The notes: a model not told the origin generated them from the sequence alone. Shown: positions 1 to 6,159, counted from the stretch's first letter. The stretch is 6,939 nt of DNA from an uncultured Rhizobiaceae group bacterium (GCA_937923355.1 CALAIO010000257.1:1-6939); one strand, 5' to 3'. Program-made: numbers and translations.

Positions 1-246
1 ACGGTTGCCTTTGGCGCTGTTGGCCAGGGTGACAGGCTTGAAATGACCGTTATCGGGTCACCAGTGAATACGTCTGCCAAACTTGAAAAGCATAACAAGG
101 TTCTAAAATCTGATTGCATTATTTCCCGTAAGACCTGGGACAATGCAATCGAGGAGGGTTATGAACCAAAACTGGAAACAGAGTTTCTTGATACTGTTGT
201 TGACGGTATTGAAGGTTCCAAGTCGATTGTAGTTCTGAAACTCTAG
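1..246 (+). CDS. Class III adenylate/guanylate cyclase, C-terminal fragment (5' end outside window)
   Basis: This is the last 81 codons of a class III nucleotide cyclase, which would make cAMP (less likely cGMP) from ATP (GTP). The frame is open from base 1, so the gene starts outside the window. The internal ATG at 43-45 lies inside the conserved domain and is not the true start. The visible part holds the catalytic-domain signature TVIGSPVNTSAKLEKHNK (bases 46-99), which matches the family pattern TViGdxVNxAARLE. It contains the transition-state Asn (codon at 67-69) and, four residues on, a Lys (79-81) where the family usually has Arg. The metal-binding and base-selecting residues lie upstream and cannot be checked. 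The following residues to the TAG stop at 244-246 are typical of a cyclase C-terminus with no added domain. Any N-terminal sensor or membrane part is unseen. The gene converges on the DoxX gene. Family assignment is firm; activity and nucleotide specificity are inference. Confidence 0.88.
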   Translation, partial: TVAFGAVGQGDRLEMTVIGSPVNTSAKLEKHNKVLKSDCIISRKTWDNAIEEGYEPKLETEFLDTVVDGIEGSKSIVVLKL

Positions 247-258
247 GTTCTGAACCTA
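244..258. repeat. 15-base perfect palindrome (7+1+7) across the cyclase stop codon
   Basis: The sequence TAGGTTC-T-GAACCTA has two 7-base arms around a single central base, and its first three bases are the cyclase stop codon. In RNA it could only form a 5-bp stem with a 5-base loop. There is no T-run on either side, so it is not a canonical intrinsic terminator. The symmetry looks more like a protein-binding dyad, although a 3' end is an odd place for an operator. Function unknown. Confidence 0.5.
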
Positions 259-305
259 AATACGCCAGTGTCCCACAGTATCAAGATCTAGATTGCTCTG
301 CTGTG

Positions 306-336
306 AATACGCTCTCGTCTGATGTAAACGCGTATT
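306..336. repeat. Inverted repeat in the convergent intergenic gap (possible weak bidirectional terminator)
   Basis: Arms AATACGC (306-312) and GCGTATT (330-336) are perfect complements around a 17-base loop. They lie 5 bases beyond the 3' end of the DoxX gene and about 60 bases past the cyclase stop. The position between convergent genes suits a shared transcript end, but no T-tract follows on either strand, so intrinsic termination is not supported. The gap 247-340 otherwise holds the palindrome at 244-258, an 8-base ATCTAGAT palindrome (286-293) and no gene. Confidence 0.35.
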
Positions 337-340
337 GGCT

Positions 341-742
341 TTAGGCATTATTCCCCTTGGCTACAAAATATAAATGTATTGCAAGGAGTGCCACCTGAAA
401 CTCCATGCCGCCGAGTGGATGTGTCTCGCTTGGGGCAAAGTTCCACTGTCCCCAATGCACAAGATATATTGCGCCAACAAGAATGCCTGCACCCGTTAAT
501 GCAGAAGCTCTGGTTAGCAGATCACCAAATTTGGTGGCTAATAATCCGCCCACCAGTAATGCAATCGGTGCCAATACTTCTAAAACAGATACGACAATCC
601 ATAAGGCATAAGGCACGCCAAATTTTTCCGCTCCTCCTCCAAGGTCACCAAACTTTGCCAAACCGTGAAAAATAAATGTAGCTGCAACAGACAATCTTAA
701 AAGCCAGTGCGCGTGTGTTGAATTGTATGCGATGTTAGTCAT
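341..742 (-). CDS. DoxX family integral membrane protein
   Basis: This encodes a 133-residue four-helix membrane protein of the DoxX family. Predicted membrane segments are at about residues 13-29, 45-69, 77-97 and 114-127. The first helix carries the family-typical LRLSVAATFIFHGLAKFGD stretch (residues 15-33), with a His-Gly pair and a following Lys-Phe-Gly. The C-terminal GGMEFQVALLAIHLYFVAKG stretch (111-130) matches the family's last helix, with its conserved acidic residue at the start. The ATG at 740-742 is chosen as start because AAAGGA (751-756 on this strand) is 8 bases upstream. A TTG directly before it would add one residue and sit too close to the ribosome site. DoxX proteins occur in membrane oxidoreductase complexes and thiosulfate:quinone oxidoreductases, but most, including this one, have no assigned substrate. 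The gene is the second of a two-gene unit with the VTT-domain gene 21 bases upstream. Family call is strong; function is unassigned. Confidence 0.88.
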   Translation of the reverse strand: MTNIAYNSTHAHWLLRLSVAATFIFHGLAKFGDLGGGAEKFGVPYALWIVVSVLEVLAPIALLVGGLLATKFGDLLTRASALTGAGILVGAIYLVHWGQWNFAPSETHPLGGMEFQVALLAIHLYFVAKGNNA

Positions 743-750
743 CAATATTT

Positions 751-756
751 TCCTTT
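751..756 (-). promoter_or_regulatory. Ribosome binding site of the DoxX gene
   Basis: AAAGGA on the - strand, 8 bases before the ATG at 742. It decides the start: this spacing favours the ATG over the adjacent upstream TTG (743-745). It lies in the 21-base gap after the VTT-domain gene stop codon. Confidence 0.7.
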
Positions 757-763
757 GATTGTC

Positions 764-1486
764 TTATTTTTCAATACCCTGGTCTTTGAGTTTTGCAGAT
801 GCCTTTTTGCCAATAAGGTATGTGATGCCCAGCGTTGCCAGAATGCCAACCGCTAAAAAGACATATTTTAAAGTCGAGGCATTATCGTTGGTTGATGCAA
901 GATCACCCGTAAAGGAGCCTATCCAGACATATAAAAGGGCACCAGGCATTATGTCGAAGAAAGTTGCTGTGATGTAGGGGATGAATTTGACTGATGTAGC
1001 GCCAAGCATCCAGTTTTGCAAAGAGAAAGGTACCGCAGGTGAAAGCCTTAAAAGCCCCACGATTTTCCAGCCGCTCTCGCCGATTGCTTCGTCAATAGCT
1101 TTAAATTTATAATTGCTTCCAAATTTTTCAGAAATAAAATCACGCACGAGATAACGACTGGTTAGAAATGCAATGGCTGAGCCTGTTGTTGCGCCCAATA
1201 TCACAAGTGGAAATGCCCAAAGGCCATATGCCAAGCCACCAGCGAGTGTCAGCAAAATACCAGGAACCAGCAATACTGTGCTTAACGCGTAGATTATTAC
1301 GTAAAGAATGACACCAAAAGAACCTAATCCTTCCAGCCATGTTTTATAGGCTTCTGCCCAGTCTTGTATGGGAATGAAAAAACCTGCGACAATCGCAATA
1401 ATGACAAAGGCTACTATAACAGCGGGCTTTAACCAAGAGTATGATGTTTCTGAGTTTGAATACTCTGCAGAATGTGATTTGGTCAT
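764..1486 (-). CDS. TVP38/TMEM64 family (VTT-domain, DedA superfamily) membrane protein
   Basis: This encodes a 240-residue inner-membrane protein with a VTT (SNARE-associated/DedA-type) domain. A short polar N-terminus leads into membrane segments at about residues 20-38, 56-78, 84-112, 168-190 and 207-226. Family motifs are clear: TVLLVPGILLTLAGGLAYG (70-88), the Gly-rich GATTGSAIAFLTSRYLVR (98-115), and the amphipathic re-entrant segment LRLSPAVPFSLQNWMLGATS (146-165), with its Arg, Pro and Asn residues. Members of the wider superfamily move or scramble lipids (VMP1/TMEM41B, bacterial DedA undecaprenyl-phosphate transporters), so a lipid-handling role is plausible but inferred. The ATG at 1486 has only a weak purine-rich site (AGAGAAAG) upstream. 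Length is normal for the family. It is followed after 21 bases by the DoxX gene and preceded by mrp with a 90-base gap holding two dyads. The best-known bacterial relatives are the YdjX/YdjZ-type proteins. Confidence 0.9.
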   Translation of the reverse strand: MTKSHSAEYSNSETSYSWLKPAVIVAFVIIAIVAGFFIPIQDWAEAYKTWLEGLGSFGVILYVIIYALSTVLLVPGILLTLAGGLAYGLWAFPLVILGATTGSAIAFLTSRYLVRDFISEKFGSNYKFKAIDEAIGESGWKIVGLLRLSPAVPFSLQNWMLGATSVKFIPYITATFFDIMPGALLYVWIGSFTGDLASTNDNASTLKYVFLAVGILATLGITYLIGKKASAKLKDQGIEK

Positions 1487-1500
1487 AATTTGCTTTCTCT

Positions 1501-1511
1501 ATGAGACTCAT
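1501..1511. repeat. Small palindrome 15-25 bases upstream of the VTT-domain gene start
   Basis: ATGAG-A-CTCAT, two perfect 5-base arms around one base, lies just upstream of the weak ribosome site of the VTT-domain gene. It could be half of an operator or chance. I see no well-matched -35/-10 pair in this gap: a TACATT element is 4 of 6 to the -10 consensus but has no acceptable partner. Low confidence that it is functional. Confidence 0.25.
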
Positions 1512-1540
1512 GACCTAATGTATTGTTTGCAGTATCGTTC

Positions 1541-1558
1541 CCTCACTTTGTTGTGAGG
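1541..1558. repeat. 6-bp stem/6-base loop inverted repeat between mrp and the VTT-domain gene
   Basis: CCTCAC-TTTGTT-GTGAGG is a perfect 6-bp hairpin. It begins 19 bases past the mrp stop and ends 55 bases before the next start. On the - strand the downstream arm is followed by GAACGATACT rather than a T-run, so it is at best an mRNA 3'-end stabiliser, a weak terminator or a binding dyad. Confidence 0.35.
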
Positions 1559-1576
1559 TTCAATCAGTAAATGATT

Positions 1577-2686
1577 TTACTCAAATACGATTTGTGGTCT
1601 TGCGCCAGAAACACTCTCAAGCTGTGAGATAATTTCATTTGCAATCTGCTTGTAAATTAGTGCGTGCGGCCCTTCAGGGTTTGAGACAGTGACAGGTGTG
1701 CCCCTGTCAGAATTACTTCTGATATCCATATGCAGAGGCACTTCGCCAAGGAATGGGACGCCAATGCGTTCCGCTTCAGAGCGTGCACCACCATGACCAA
1801 AAATATCAGATTGTTCGCCGCATTTCGGGCAGATAAACGTACTCATGTTTTCGATTAAGCCGAGGATTGGCACTTCAACTTTTTTGAACATGTTAAGACC
1901 CTTGCGCGCATCAATAAGAGCAATGTCTTGAGGGGTTGATACAATCACTGCACCGGCAAGCGGTACTTGTTGCGACATTGTCAATTGCGCGTCACCTGTT
2001 CCAGGTGGCATGTCCACGACGAGCAAATCAAGCTCACCCCAAGCAACTTCACGCAGCATTTGAGTCAGTGCAGAAATCACCATGGGACCGCGCCAAATCA
2101 TTGGTGTTTCTTCTTCAACCAAAAAGCCCATGGACATAACCTTGATGCCGTAACCTTCAAGTGGAGAAAGAATTTTACCTTCGACAGTTGGCTTTTCTTT
2201 TAAGCCCATCATGCGCGGCATGGAGGGGCCGTAAATGTCTGCATCAAGCAAGCCCACCTTTAGGCCTGTTGAAGCAATGGCCAAAGCCAAATTGACCGAT
2301 GTTGTAGATTTGCCAACGCCACCTTTGCCGGAAGCAACTGCAATAATATTTTTGATGCCCGGAACGCCTGCCTTGCCGCCACCTGTTGGTGGTGTAGTTG
2401 GCGCTGGTTTAGCTGCTGGAGCTGTTGAACCTGGCCTGCGTTCTGCGGTCAAGACAGCGGTTACTTTTTTAATGTTACCTAATTCAGAAACAGCCTTTTC
2501 TGCGGCTTCTCTTAGAGGCTCAAGTTCCTGCGCGCGTTCAGCGGGTACATTGATTGAAAAGATTACCTTGCTTTCATTTACAAGGACATTTTCAACCATC
2601 CCTAATGAGACAATATCGCTTTTTAGGTCTGGCCCTTTCACTTTTGAAAGTTGAGCCAAGACGTCTTTACTGGTTACTTCTGACAT
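1577..2686 (-). CDS. mrp: Mrp/NBP35-type P-loop ATPase, iron-sulfur cluster carrier protein (ApbC)
   Basis: Cytoplasmic ATPase of 369 residues that binds a [4Fe-4S] cluster and hands it to apo-proteins. Residues 5-82 form a MIP18/DUF59 (FSCA) domain, followed by an Ala/Pro/Thr/Gly-rich linker (about 85-108). The P-loop domain has a deviant Walker A GKGGVGKST (120-128), the switch region DADIYGPSMPRMMG (148-161) and Walker B with the switch II loop LLVVDMPPGTGDAQL (221-235). The cluster-binding CPKC (Cys286, Cys289) is present, then GHGGARSEAERIGVPFLGEVP (297-317, listed here by its first and last groups GHGG and GEVP), typical of bacterial Mrp. All key residues are intact and the length is usual for the two-domain form. 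The ATG at 2686 gives the expected N-terminus; the best upstream ribosome site is a poor AAGCGGA. The gene follows hemY by 71 bases on the same strand. Siting an Fe-S carrier after heme genes is biologically sensible but the link is inferred. Identification is firm. Confidence 0.96.
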   Translation of the reverse strand: MSEVTSKDVLAQLSKVKGPDLKSDIVSLGMVENVLVNESKVIFSINVPAERAQELEPLREAAEKAVSELGNIKKVTAVLTAERRPGSTAPAAKPAPTTPPTGGGKAGVPGIKNIIAVASGKGGVGKSTTSVNLALAIASTGLKVGLLDADIYGPSMPRMMGLKEKPTVEGKILSPLEGYGIKVMSMGFLVEEETPMIWRGPMVISALTQMLREVAWGELDLLVVDMPPGTGDAQLTMSQQVPLAGAVIVSTPQDIALIDARKGLNMFKKVEVPILGLIENMSTFICPKCGEQSDIFGHGGARSEAERIGVPFLGEVPLHMDIRSNSDRGTPVTVSNPEGPHALIYKQIANEIISQLESVSGARPQIVFE

Positions 2687-2694
2687 TGGGATAT

Positions 2695-2736
2695 CCGCTT
2701 AGAGAACTCTTTTATTTCAAATAGGTTCTCTAGCGG
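2695..2736 (-). promoter_or_regulatory. Long bulged dyad/hairpin upstream of mrp
   Basis: On the - strand the arm CCGCTAGAGAAC (2736 to 2725) pairs with GTTCTCTAAGCGG (2707 to 2695): 12 base pairs, seven of them G:C, with one unpaired A and a 17-base loop. The downstream arm contains the GCGG of the only ribosome-site-like sequence of mrp and ends 8 bases before its ATG. No T-run follows, so it is not a canonical terminator of hemY. It could hide the mrp start in read-through transcripts from hemY, or be an operator: the two arms flank the candidate -10 of the promoter below. The structure is seen directly; the function is inferred. Confidence 0.55.
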
Positions 2737-2746
2737 CATTTGCCAA
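2718..2746 (-). promoter_or_regulatory. mrp: Candidate sigma-70-type promoter for mrp
   Basis: On the - strand, TTGGCA (2746-2741, 5 of 6 to the -35 consensus) is separated by 17 bases from TATTTG (2723-2718, 3 of 6 to the -10 consensus). Transcription would start near 2711, inside the loop of the dyad, giving an mRNA that lacks the upstream arm and so cannot form the hairpin. The -10 match is poor, so this is tentative. Confidence 0.3.
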
Positions 2747-2757
2747 GCTTATTTACC

Positions 2758-4590
2758 CTAGAAAAGTTTAAAACCTTTTTTTGGTGGCTCTTTATCAGGG
2801 TGTGGGCCAGGATCATCGGGTCTGCGCTTGAGCGGGAAATCGACTGTATTGTCAGCATTATCTTTTTCAGGTTCCGCAGCCAATTTGTTTGGCATGACTT
2901 CATCTTGAGGTGCTGATTCTTCTGATGCAGTCTCAGTCTTTTCTTCGTTGTCATTTTGAGGCTCGGGCTGTTCTGCTTCGCTCTCATCTTTTTCTGAAAT
3001 TTCTTCAGGCTCATCTGCTTTGGTCGCTGCAACGACGCTTGCGGCAGCTGCAGCTGTTGCTGCCGTTTTTGCAACAACTTCCTCGGATGATGTTTCAGAA
3101 CTTTCCTGGCTCTCTTCTTTATCCGCTTCTTCGGTTTCATCTGCTGTAATCACTACAGCATCCTCAACGTCTTCAACTTCAGGCTCTTCACTTTCCAATT
3201 CTGTTTCAACAACAGGATTAATAGGAACTGCTTCTGCTTTCAGTTCTTCAAGCGTCATGACAGAAGCTGTGTCATTGCCTAATTGCTGTACGGGTACTTT
3301 CCATTCAAAGGCATCTATTTCGCCATCGATGGGTGAAACTGGCAACCATTCATCTGAAACATAATTGCCTGCAACCCAAGCTGGATCTGCTGGTGCGCGC
3401 ACTGCACGTGCAAGCCAGTCGCGCATACGGCCTTTATCGCCATGCTGGCCTTCTTCAATGTCGGCCATAAGAAGATAAGCGCGTTCGGTCGGGTTTGAAG
3501 TTAAAATTGATTCCAGTGCGTCGCGGGCTTCCTGCCATTCGGTTGCATCGATGGCGGCAACGGCAAGTGCCAATTTGCTTTCCGGATTATCTGGTTTGAA
3601 GGAAGCCAGTTTCTTGGCACGTTCCAGACGCTCCTGAACAGATGCACCTGAGCTGATAGCCGCATATGCTTCTGCAAGCTCTGGATGAGGTTCTGTCTTC
3701 CAGGCTGCTTCGATGATTTTTGTTGCTGTCTTTGGATCGCCCAAACGCGTAGAGACACGTGCAAATGTTGTTGCAGCAGGAACCAAATCTTTTGCCAGTT
3801 TGTGCGCTTCTTTTGAAAGTTTAAGTGCGTAATCCGGATTTTCAGCCTCTTTTGCCATAGCCTTACCGGTCAGCAGGACTGCACGTTGTCTTTTTGCTGC
3901 AAGTTTATCAATCAGGCCTGCCGAACGATTGGAATCGAGTGTGCGAATGGCAGCATCCCAATCCCCATCGCTTGCTGAATAGCGTAGTTTGGCGTTTCCT
4001 GCCCATGGCAATGACGCATCAGTTTTTGCAGCCTCTTCCGCATAATGTCTTGCAGCTTCAGGCTCACCCTGGCGTTCTGCTTCAAGGAAAAGCCCGCGCA
4101 GTGCTACCATTTTTGTTGAATCGTCTTCCAGCATTGTTTTGAAGTTTTCGCGCGCTTCATCGCGCTTGCCTTCAAGAATTGCCGTTTGTGTTCCCAATAA
4201 AGCAACTAGAGGCTCTTGACCGAGCAGGCGCTTGCTTTCTTTGGTTAGCTTTCTGGCAGTGCTCGCGTCGCCTGAACTTGCAGCGATCAGCCCTTGTGAA
4301 AGTGCCTTGTAACCTTTTTCGCGTTTGCGATTATCAAAGAATCTCGACAGCATGGATGGCGCACCGAAAAGGGTGCGCAGAATGCTCCAGATAACCATGA
4401 TTGCAATGATCAGCCCAACCAGCAATGTGAAAGCCAGGGTAAGCGGGATGCCGACTTCTTCGCCAGGGCGACCCATTTGTGCGGCGAGCCATTCCCATTT
4501 TAAGAATATGGTTCCAGGATTATCCGCAACCCAGGCAAATAAAATGCCCAAACCAAGGACGACCAGAAGAAATACTAAAAAACGAAACAT
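2758..4590 (-). CDS. hemY: HemY-type heme biosynthesis-associated TPR membrane protein
   Basis: This 610-residue inner-membrane protein belongs to the proteobacterial HemY N-terminal/TPR family (not the Bacillus HemY protoporphyrinogen oxidase). Two membrane helices (about residues 3-23 and 46-72) flank the family segment WVADNPGTIFLKWEW (20-34). Helical TPR-like repeats run from about 95 to 400. A conserved block follows, with DPAWVAGNYVSDEWLPVSP (402-420) and DAFEWKVPVQQL (426-437), as in alphaproteobacterial members. From about 445 to 580 the protein is a Glu/Asp/Ser-rich tail, likely disordered, interrupted by an Ala-rich patch (about 508-523). It ends in a basic, Pro-rich KRRPDDPGPHPDKEPPKKG (588-606) plus FKLF. 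The family is genetically tied to heme synthesis, but its exact role is not settled. The start at 4590 has AAGGA (4604-4600) 9 bases upstream. The gene follows mic60 by 21 bases, so the two are almost certainly cotranscribed. Tail length varies widely between species. Family call is strong. Confidence 0.92.
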   Translation of the reverse strand: MFRFLVFLLVVLGLGILFAWVADNPGTIFLKWEWLAAQMGRPGEEVGIPLTLAFTLLVGLIIAIMVIWSILRTLFGAPSMLSRFFDNRKREKGYKALSQGLIAASSGDASTARKLTKESKRLLGQEPLVALLGTQTAILEGKRDEARENFKTMLEDDSTKMVALRGLFLEAERQGEPEAARHYAEEAAKTDASLPWAGNAKLRYSASDGDWDAAIRTLDSNRSAGLIDKLAAKRQRAVLLTGKAMAKEAENPDYALKLSKEAHKLAKDLVPAATTFARVSTRLGDPKTATKIIEAAWKTEPHPELAEAYAAISSGASVQERLERAKKLASFKPDNPESKLALAVAAIDATEWQEARDALESILTSNPTERAYLLMADIEEGQHGDKGRMRDWLARAVRAPADPAWVAGNYVSDEWLPVSPIDGEIDAFEWKVPVQQLGNDTASVMTLEELKAEAVPINPVVETELESEEPEVEDVEDAVVITADETEEADKEESQESSETSSEEVVAKTAATAAAAASVVAATKADEPEEISEKDESEAEQPEPQNDNEEKTETASEESAPQDEVMPNKLAAEPEKDNADNTVDFPLKRRPDDPGPHPDKEPPKKGFKLF

Positions 4591-4611
4591 TCGAAGAAAT
4601 CCTTGTGCGAG

Positions 4612-6096
4612 TTAGCCCGCTTCTGCAGTTAATTTTTGATTGAGTGCATTTTGAAGGCCAAAGGCTTCAATGCGTCCATTGAGTTGGTCAAGCCACGCAG
4701 CGCCATTTTCACGGACATCTGCTGGCAGTGTTTCCCATTCAGCTTTTGCCTGGGACAGATTATCTGCTTCTACATTGGCTTTTACGCGAGATAAAATGGC
4801 AAGCGGTGTATCACCCTCTTGCGGGCCGCTTGTTCTGAATGAAACCATGTTTTGTGCATTTGCCCAAAAACGTTCGGTAATGCTTCCGTCTTTTGCAGGT
4901 GCATTCGGATTTTGCACTGTATCTATCAAGGCATCAAGATTGGTAATCAGTTCCTTGCGTGAAGCGATGCCACTTGCGTTTAATGCTTCAAGACGTTGTG
5001 TTTCAGGCGTTTCACCAATTAATGCCTTTACAGAAGAAATTGGCAGGCTAAGCGGATCGTCATTTTCAAGTGCTGTTGCCAGCGCATTAACGGCGACAGA
5101 TTTTGCTACCTTTTCGCTGGCTTTAACGGATGCAACCGTGTCGTTCAGTGTTTCTGATTGCTCTGTCAGACCGCTTATGGTCGTTGAATTGGTTTCCGCA
5201 GTTTGTTTCAAGCTCGCAACCGATGTTGCAATGCCTGAGACTTGAGTCTCAAGCGAGTTGATTGAACCTGATAGCGCGTCCAGTGCAGGGTTTTTGGAAA
5301 CAGAACTAGAAACTGTTGCCAAATCTGCTTCTAACGTTTCAAGACGTTTATCAAGTGCTGATATGGCGGTAGAAAGCGCAACGGGGGATGTGTTGCTGCC
5401 ATCTGCGGCTGAAGCCGTAATTTCTGCAAGCGAGTTGTTTACAGCAGCAAAGCCTTCTTCAAGCGTTGCGATTTTTCCGTTTAATTCTTCCGACCCACTG
5501 GTTGCGCCAGAAAGTTCTGAAACTGTTGTTTCCAGCGATGACAGTTTTTGATTTATCGGGCTTAAATCGACGCTTGATGATGCGCTGCTTTGTTTTAGCG
5601 CTTCTATTTCTGCCCGAAGTGCATCCAGTTGAGCATTGTCCACGCTTTGTGTTTGTGAGCCGCCGTAAAAATTGCCGATGATTGGCAGTTCGCGTGCGCC
5701 CTCCCAAAGGCCAATGGCGCCAAAACCAACCAGCGCAGCCACGCCGCCCATAAAGGCAGACGTTAACTTGCCAAAGAAAGAACCGGATGATTTTTCTGGC
5801 TTTGGTGTAGCAGCAGCTGTTTCTTTAGGGGTTGGAGAAGCCGGTTTTTCTTCAGTTTTCTTTGATTCAGGCTTTTTAGCTTCTGTTTTAGGTACAGAAG
5901 TTTTCGCTTCATCAGCTTTATTGGTTGATGTTTTATCTGAGGCGTTGGGGCGTCCGAAGTTTTGCGTTTTTGCAGCAGGTTTTGTTTCTGCCTTTGCATC
6001 TTTGGCAACTTCCTTAGCATCCAGATCAATAGTTGCCGGTTTTTTTGCCTGAGTTGAACTTCGTCTTGCGCCAGTTGGCTTCGCTTTAGAGGCCAT
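4612..6096 (-). CDS. mic60: Alphaproteobacterial Mic60 (mitofilin) homologue, COG4223 family
   Basis: This 494-residue protein is anchored in the inner membrane and is the bacterial relative of mitochondrial Mic60, which shapes crista junctions. Order: a Lys/Ala/Pro/Glu-rich, probably disordered cytoplasmic N-terminus (1-105), one membrane helix (about 112-130, GGVAALVGFGAIGLWEG), a long Ser/Thr/Leu-rich coiled coil (about 150-335, periplasmic by this topology) and a C-terminal mitofilin-type helical domain (about 335-490). That domain includes FWANAQNMVSFR (410-421) and LSRVKANVEADNLSQAKAEW (435-454), then TLPADVRENGAAWLDQLNGR (456-475), the pattern that sets this family apart from generic coiled coils. 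In experimental studies bacterial Mic60 bends membranes and contacts outer-membrane proteins; that is family knowledge, not shown here. The ATG at 6096 has AGGA (6108-6105) 8 bases upstream. It lies between hemD and hemY, the usual place in this class, and older annotations often call it a heme-operon hypothetical protein. The coiled-coil part carries little family signal, so the call rests on the C-terminus and the context. Confidence 0.88.
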   Translation of the reverse strand: MASKAKPTGARRSSTQAKKPATIDLDAKEVAKDAKAETKPAAKTQNFGRPNASDKTSTNKADEAKTSVPKTEAKKPESKKTEEKPASPTPKETAAATPKPEKSSGSFFGKLTSAFMGGVAALVGFGAIGLWEGARELPIIGNFYGGSQTQSVDNAQLDALRAEIEALKQSSASSSVDLSPINQKLSSLETTVSELSGATSGSEELNGKIATLEEGFAAVNNSLAEITASAADGSNTSPVALSTAISALDKRLETLEADLATVSSSVSKNPALDALSGSINSLETQVSGIATSVASLKQTAETNSTTISGLTEQSETLNDTVASVKASEKVAKSVAVNALATALENDDPLSLPISSVKALIGETPETQRLEALNASGIASRKELITNLDALIDTVQNPNAPAKDGSITERFWANAQNMVSFRTSGPQEGDTPLAILSRVKANVEADNLSQAKAEWETLPADVRENGAAWLDQLNGRIEAFGLQNALNQKLTAEAG

Positions 6097-6129
6097 TATT
6101 ACTATCCTGTTTGAGCTGATATTGTTTTC

Positions 6130-6159
6130 ATTATAAATGTTCGATTACAGTTATGCGAG
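6130..6159 (-). promoter_or_regulatory. mic60: Candidate promoter upstream of mic60
   Basis: On the - strand a perfect TATAAT (6135-6130) lies 34 bases before the mic60 ATG. The best partner is CTCGCA (6159-6154, 3 of 6 to the -35 consensus) with an 18-base spacer. Together with the 123-base gap after hemD this suggests mic60-hemY may have a promoter of its own as well as read-through from hemD. The -35 is weak, and the gap is AT-rich enough to give a TATAAT by chance. The rest of the gap (6097-6219) holds only short dyads: GGTTTTCAAACC just after the hemD stop and TTGC/GCAA arms at 6166-6178. No T-tract terminator was seen. Confidence 0.3.

Noticed and set aside
43..246. Cyclase fragment as a small complete 67-residue protein starting at the ATG at 43
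   Set aside because: The conserved cyclase sequence continues upstream in the same open frame to base 1, so the ATG is internal.
247..340. Canonical intrinsic terminators between the convergent genes
   Set aside because: Inverted repeats are present, but none is followed by a T-run on either strand.
2235..2654. 139-codon open frame on the + strand opposite mrp
   Set aside because: It is antisense to the N-terminal domain and P-loop of Mrp, where the coding frame is fully explained; the product has no recognisable features.
3010..3080. Apparent GCAGCT-type short repeat in hemY
   Set aside because: It encodes the Ala-rich patch of the HemY tail; codon-level redundancy explains it without invoking a regulatory or mobile repeat.
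2730..3140. 136-codon Lys/Gln-rich frame on the - strand, out of frame with hemY
   Set aside because: It is the shifted reading of the low-complexity acidic tail of HemY (GAA/GAT-rich codons read as Lys/Arg). Not a frameshifted gene: the hemY frame is continuous to its expected end.
4670..5245. 191-codon open frame on the + strand opposite mic60
   Set aside because: It lies wholly antisense to a well-supported gene, has no family motifs and no sensible neighbour; a Ser/Ala-rich antisense frame is expected opposite a Ser/Ala/Glu-rich coiled coil.
5672..6052. 126-codon hydrophobic frame on the + strand opposite the mic60 N-terminus
   Set aside because: Its Phe/Val/Ala/Ser-rich look is the complement of the Lys/Ala/Glu-rich Mic60 N-terminus; no independent support.
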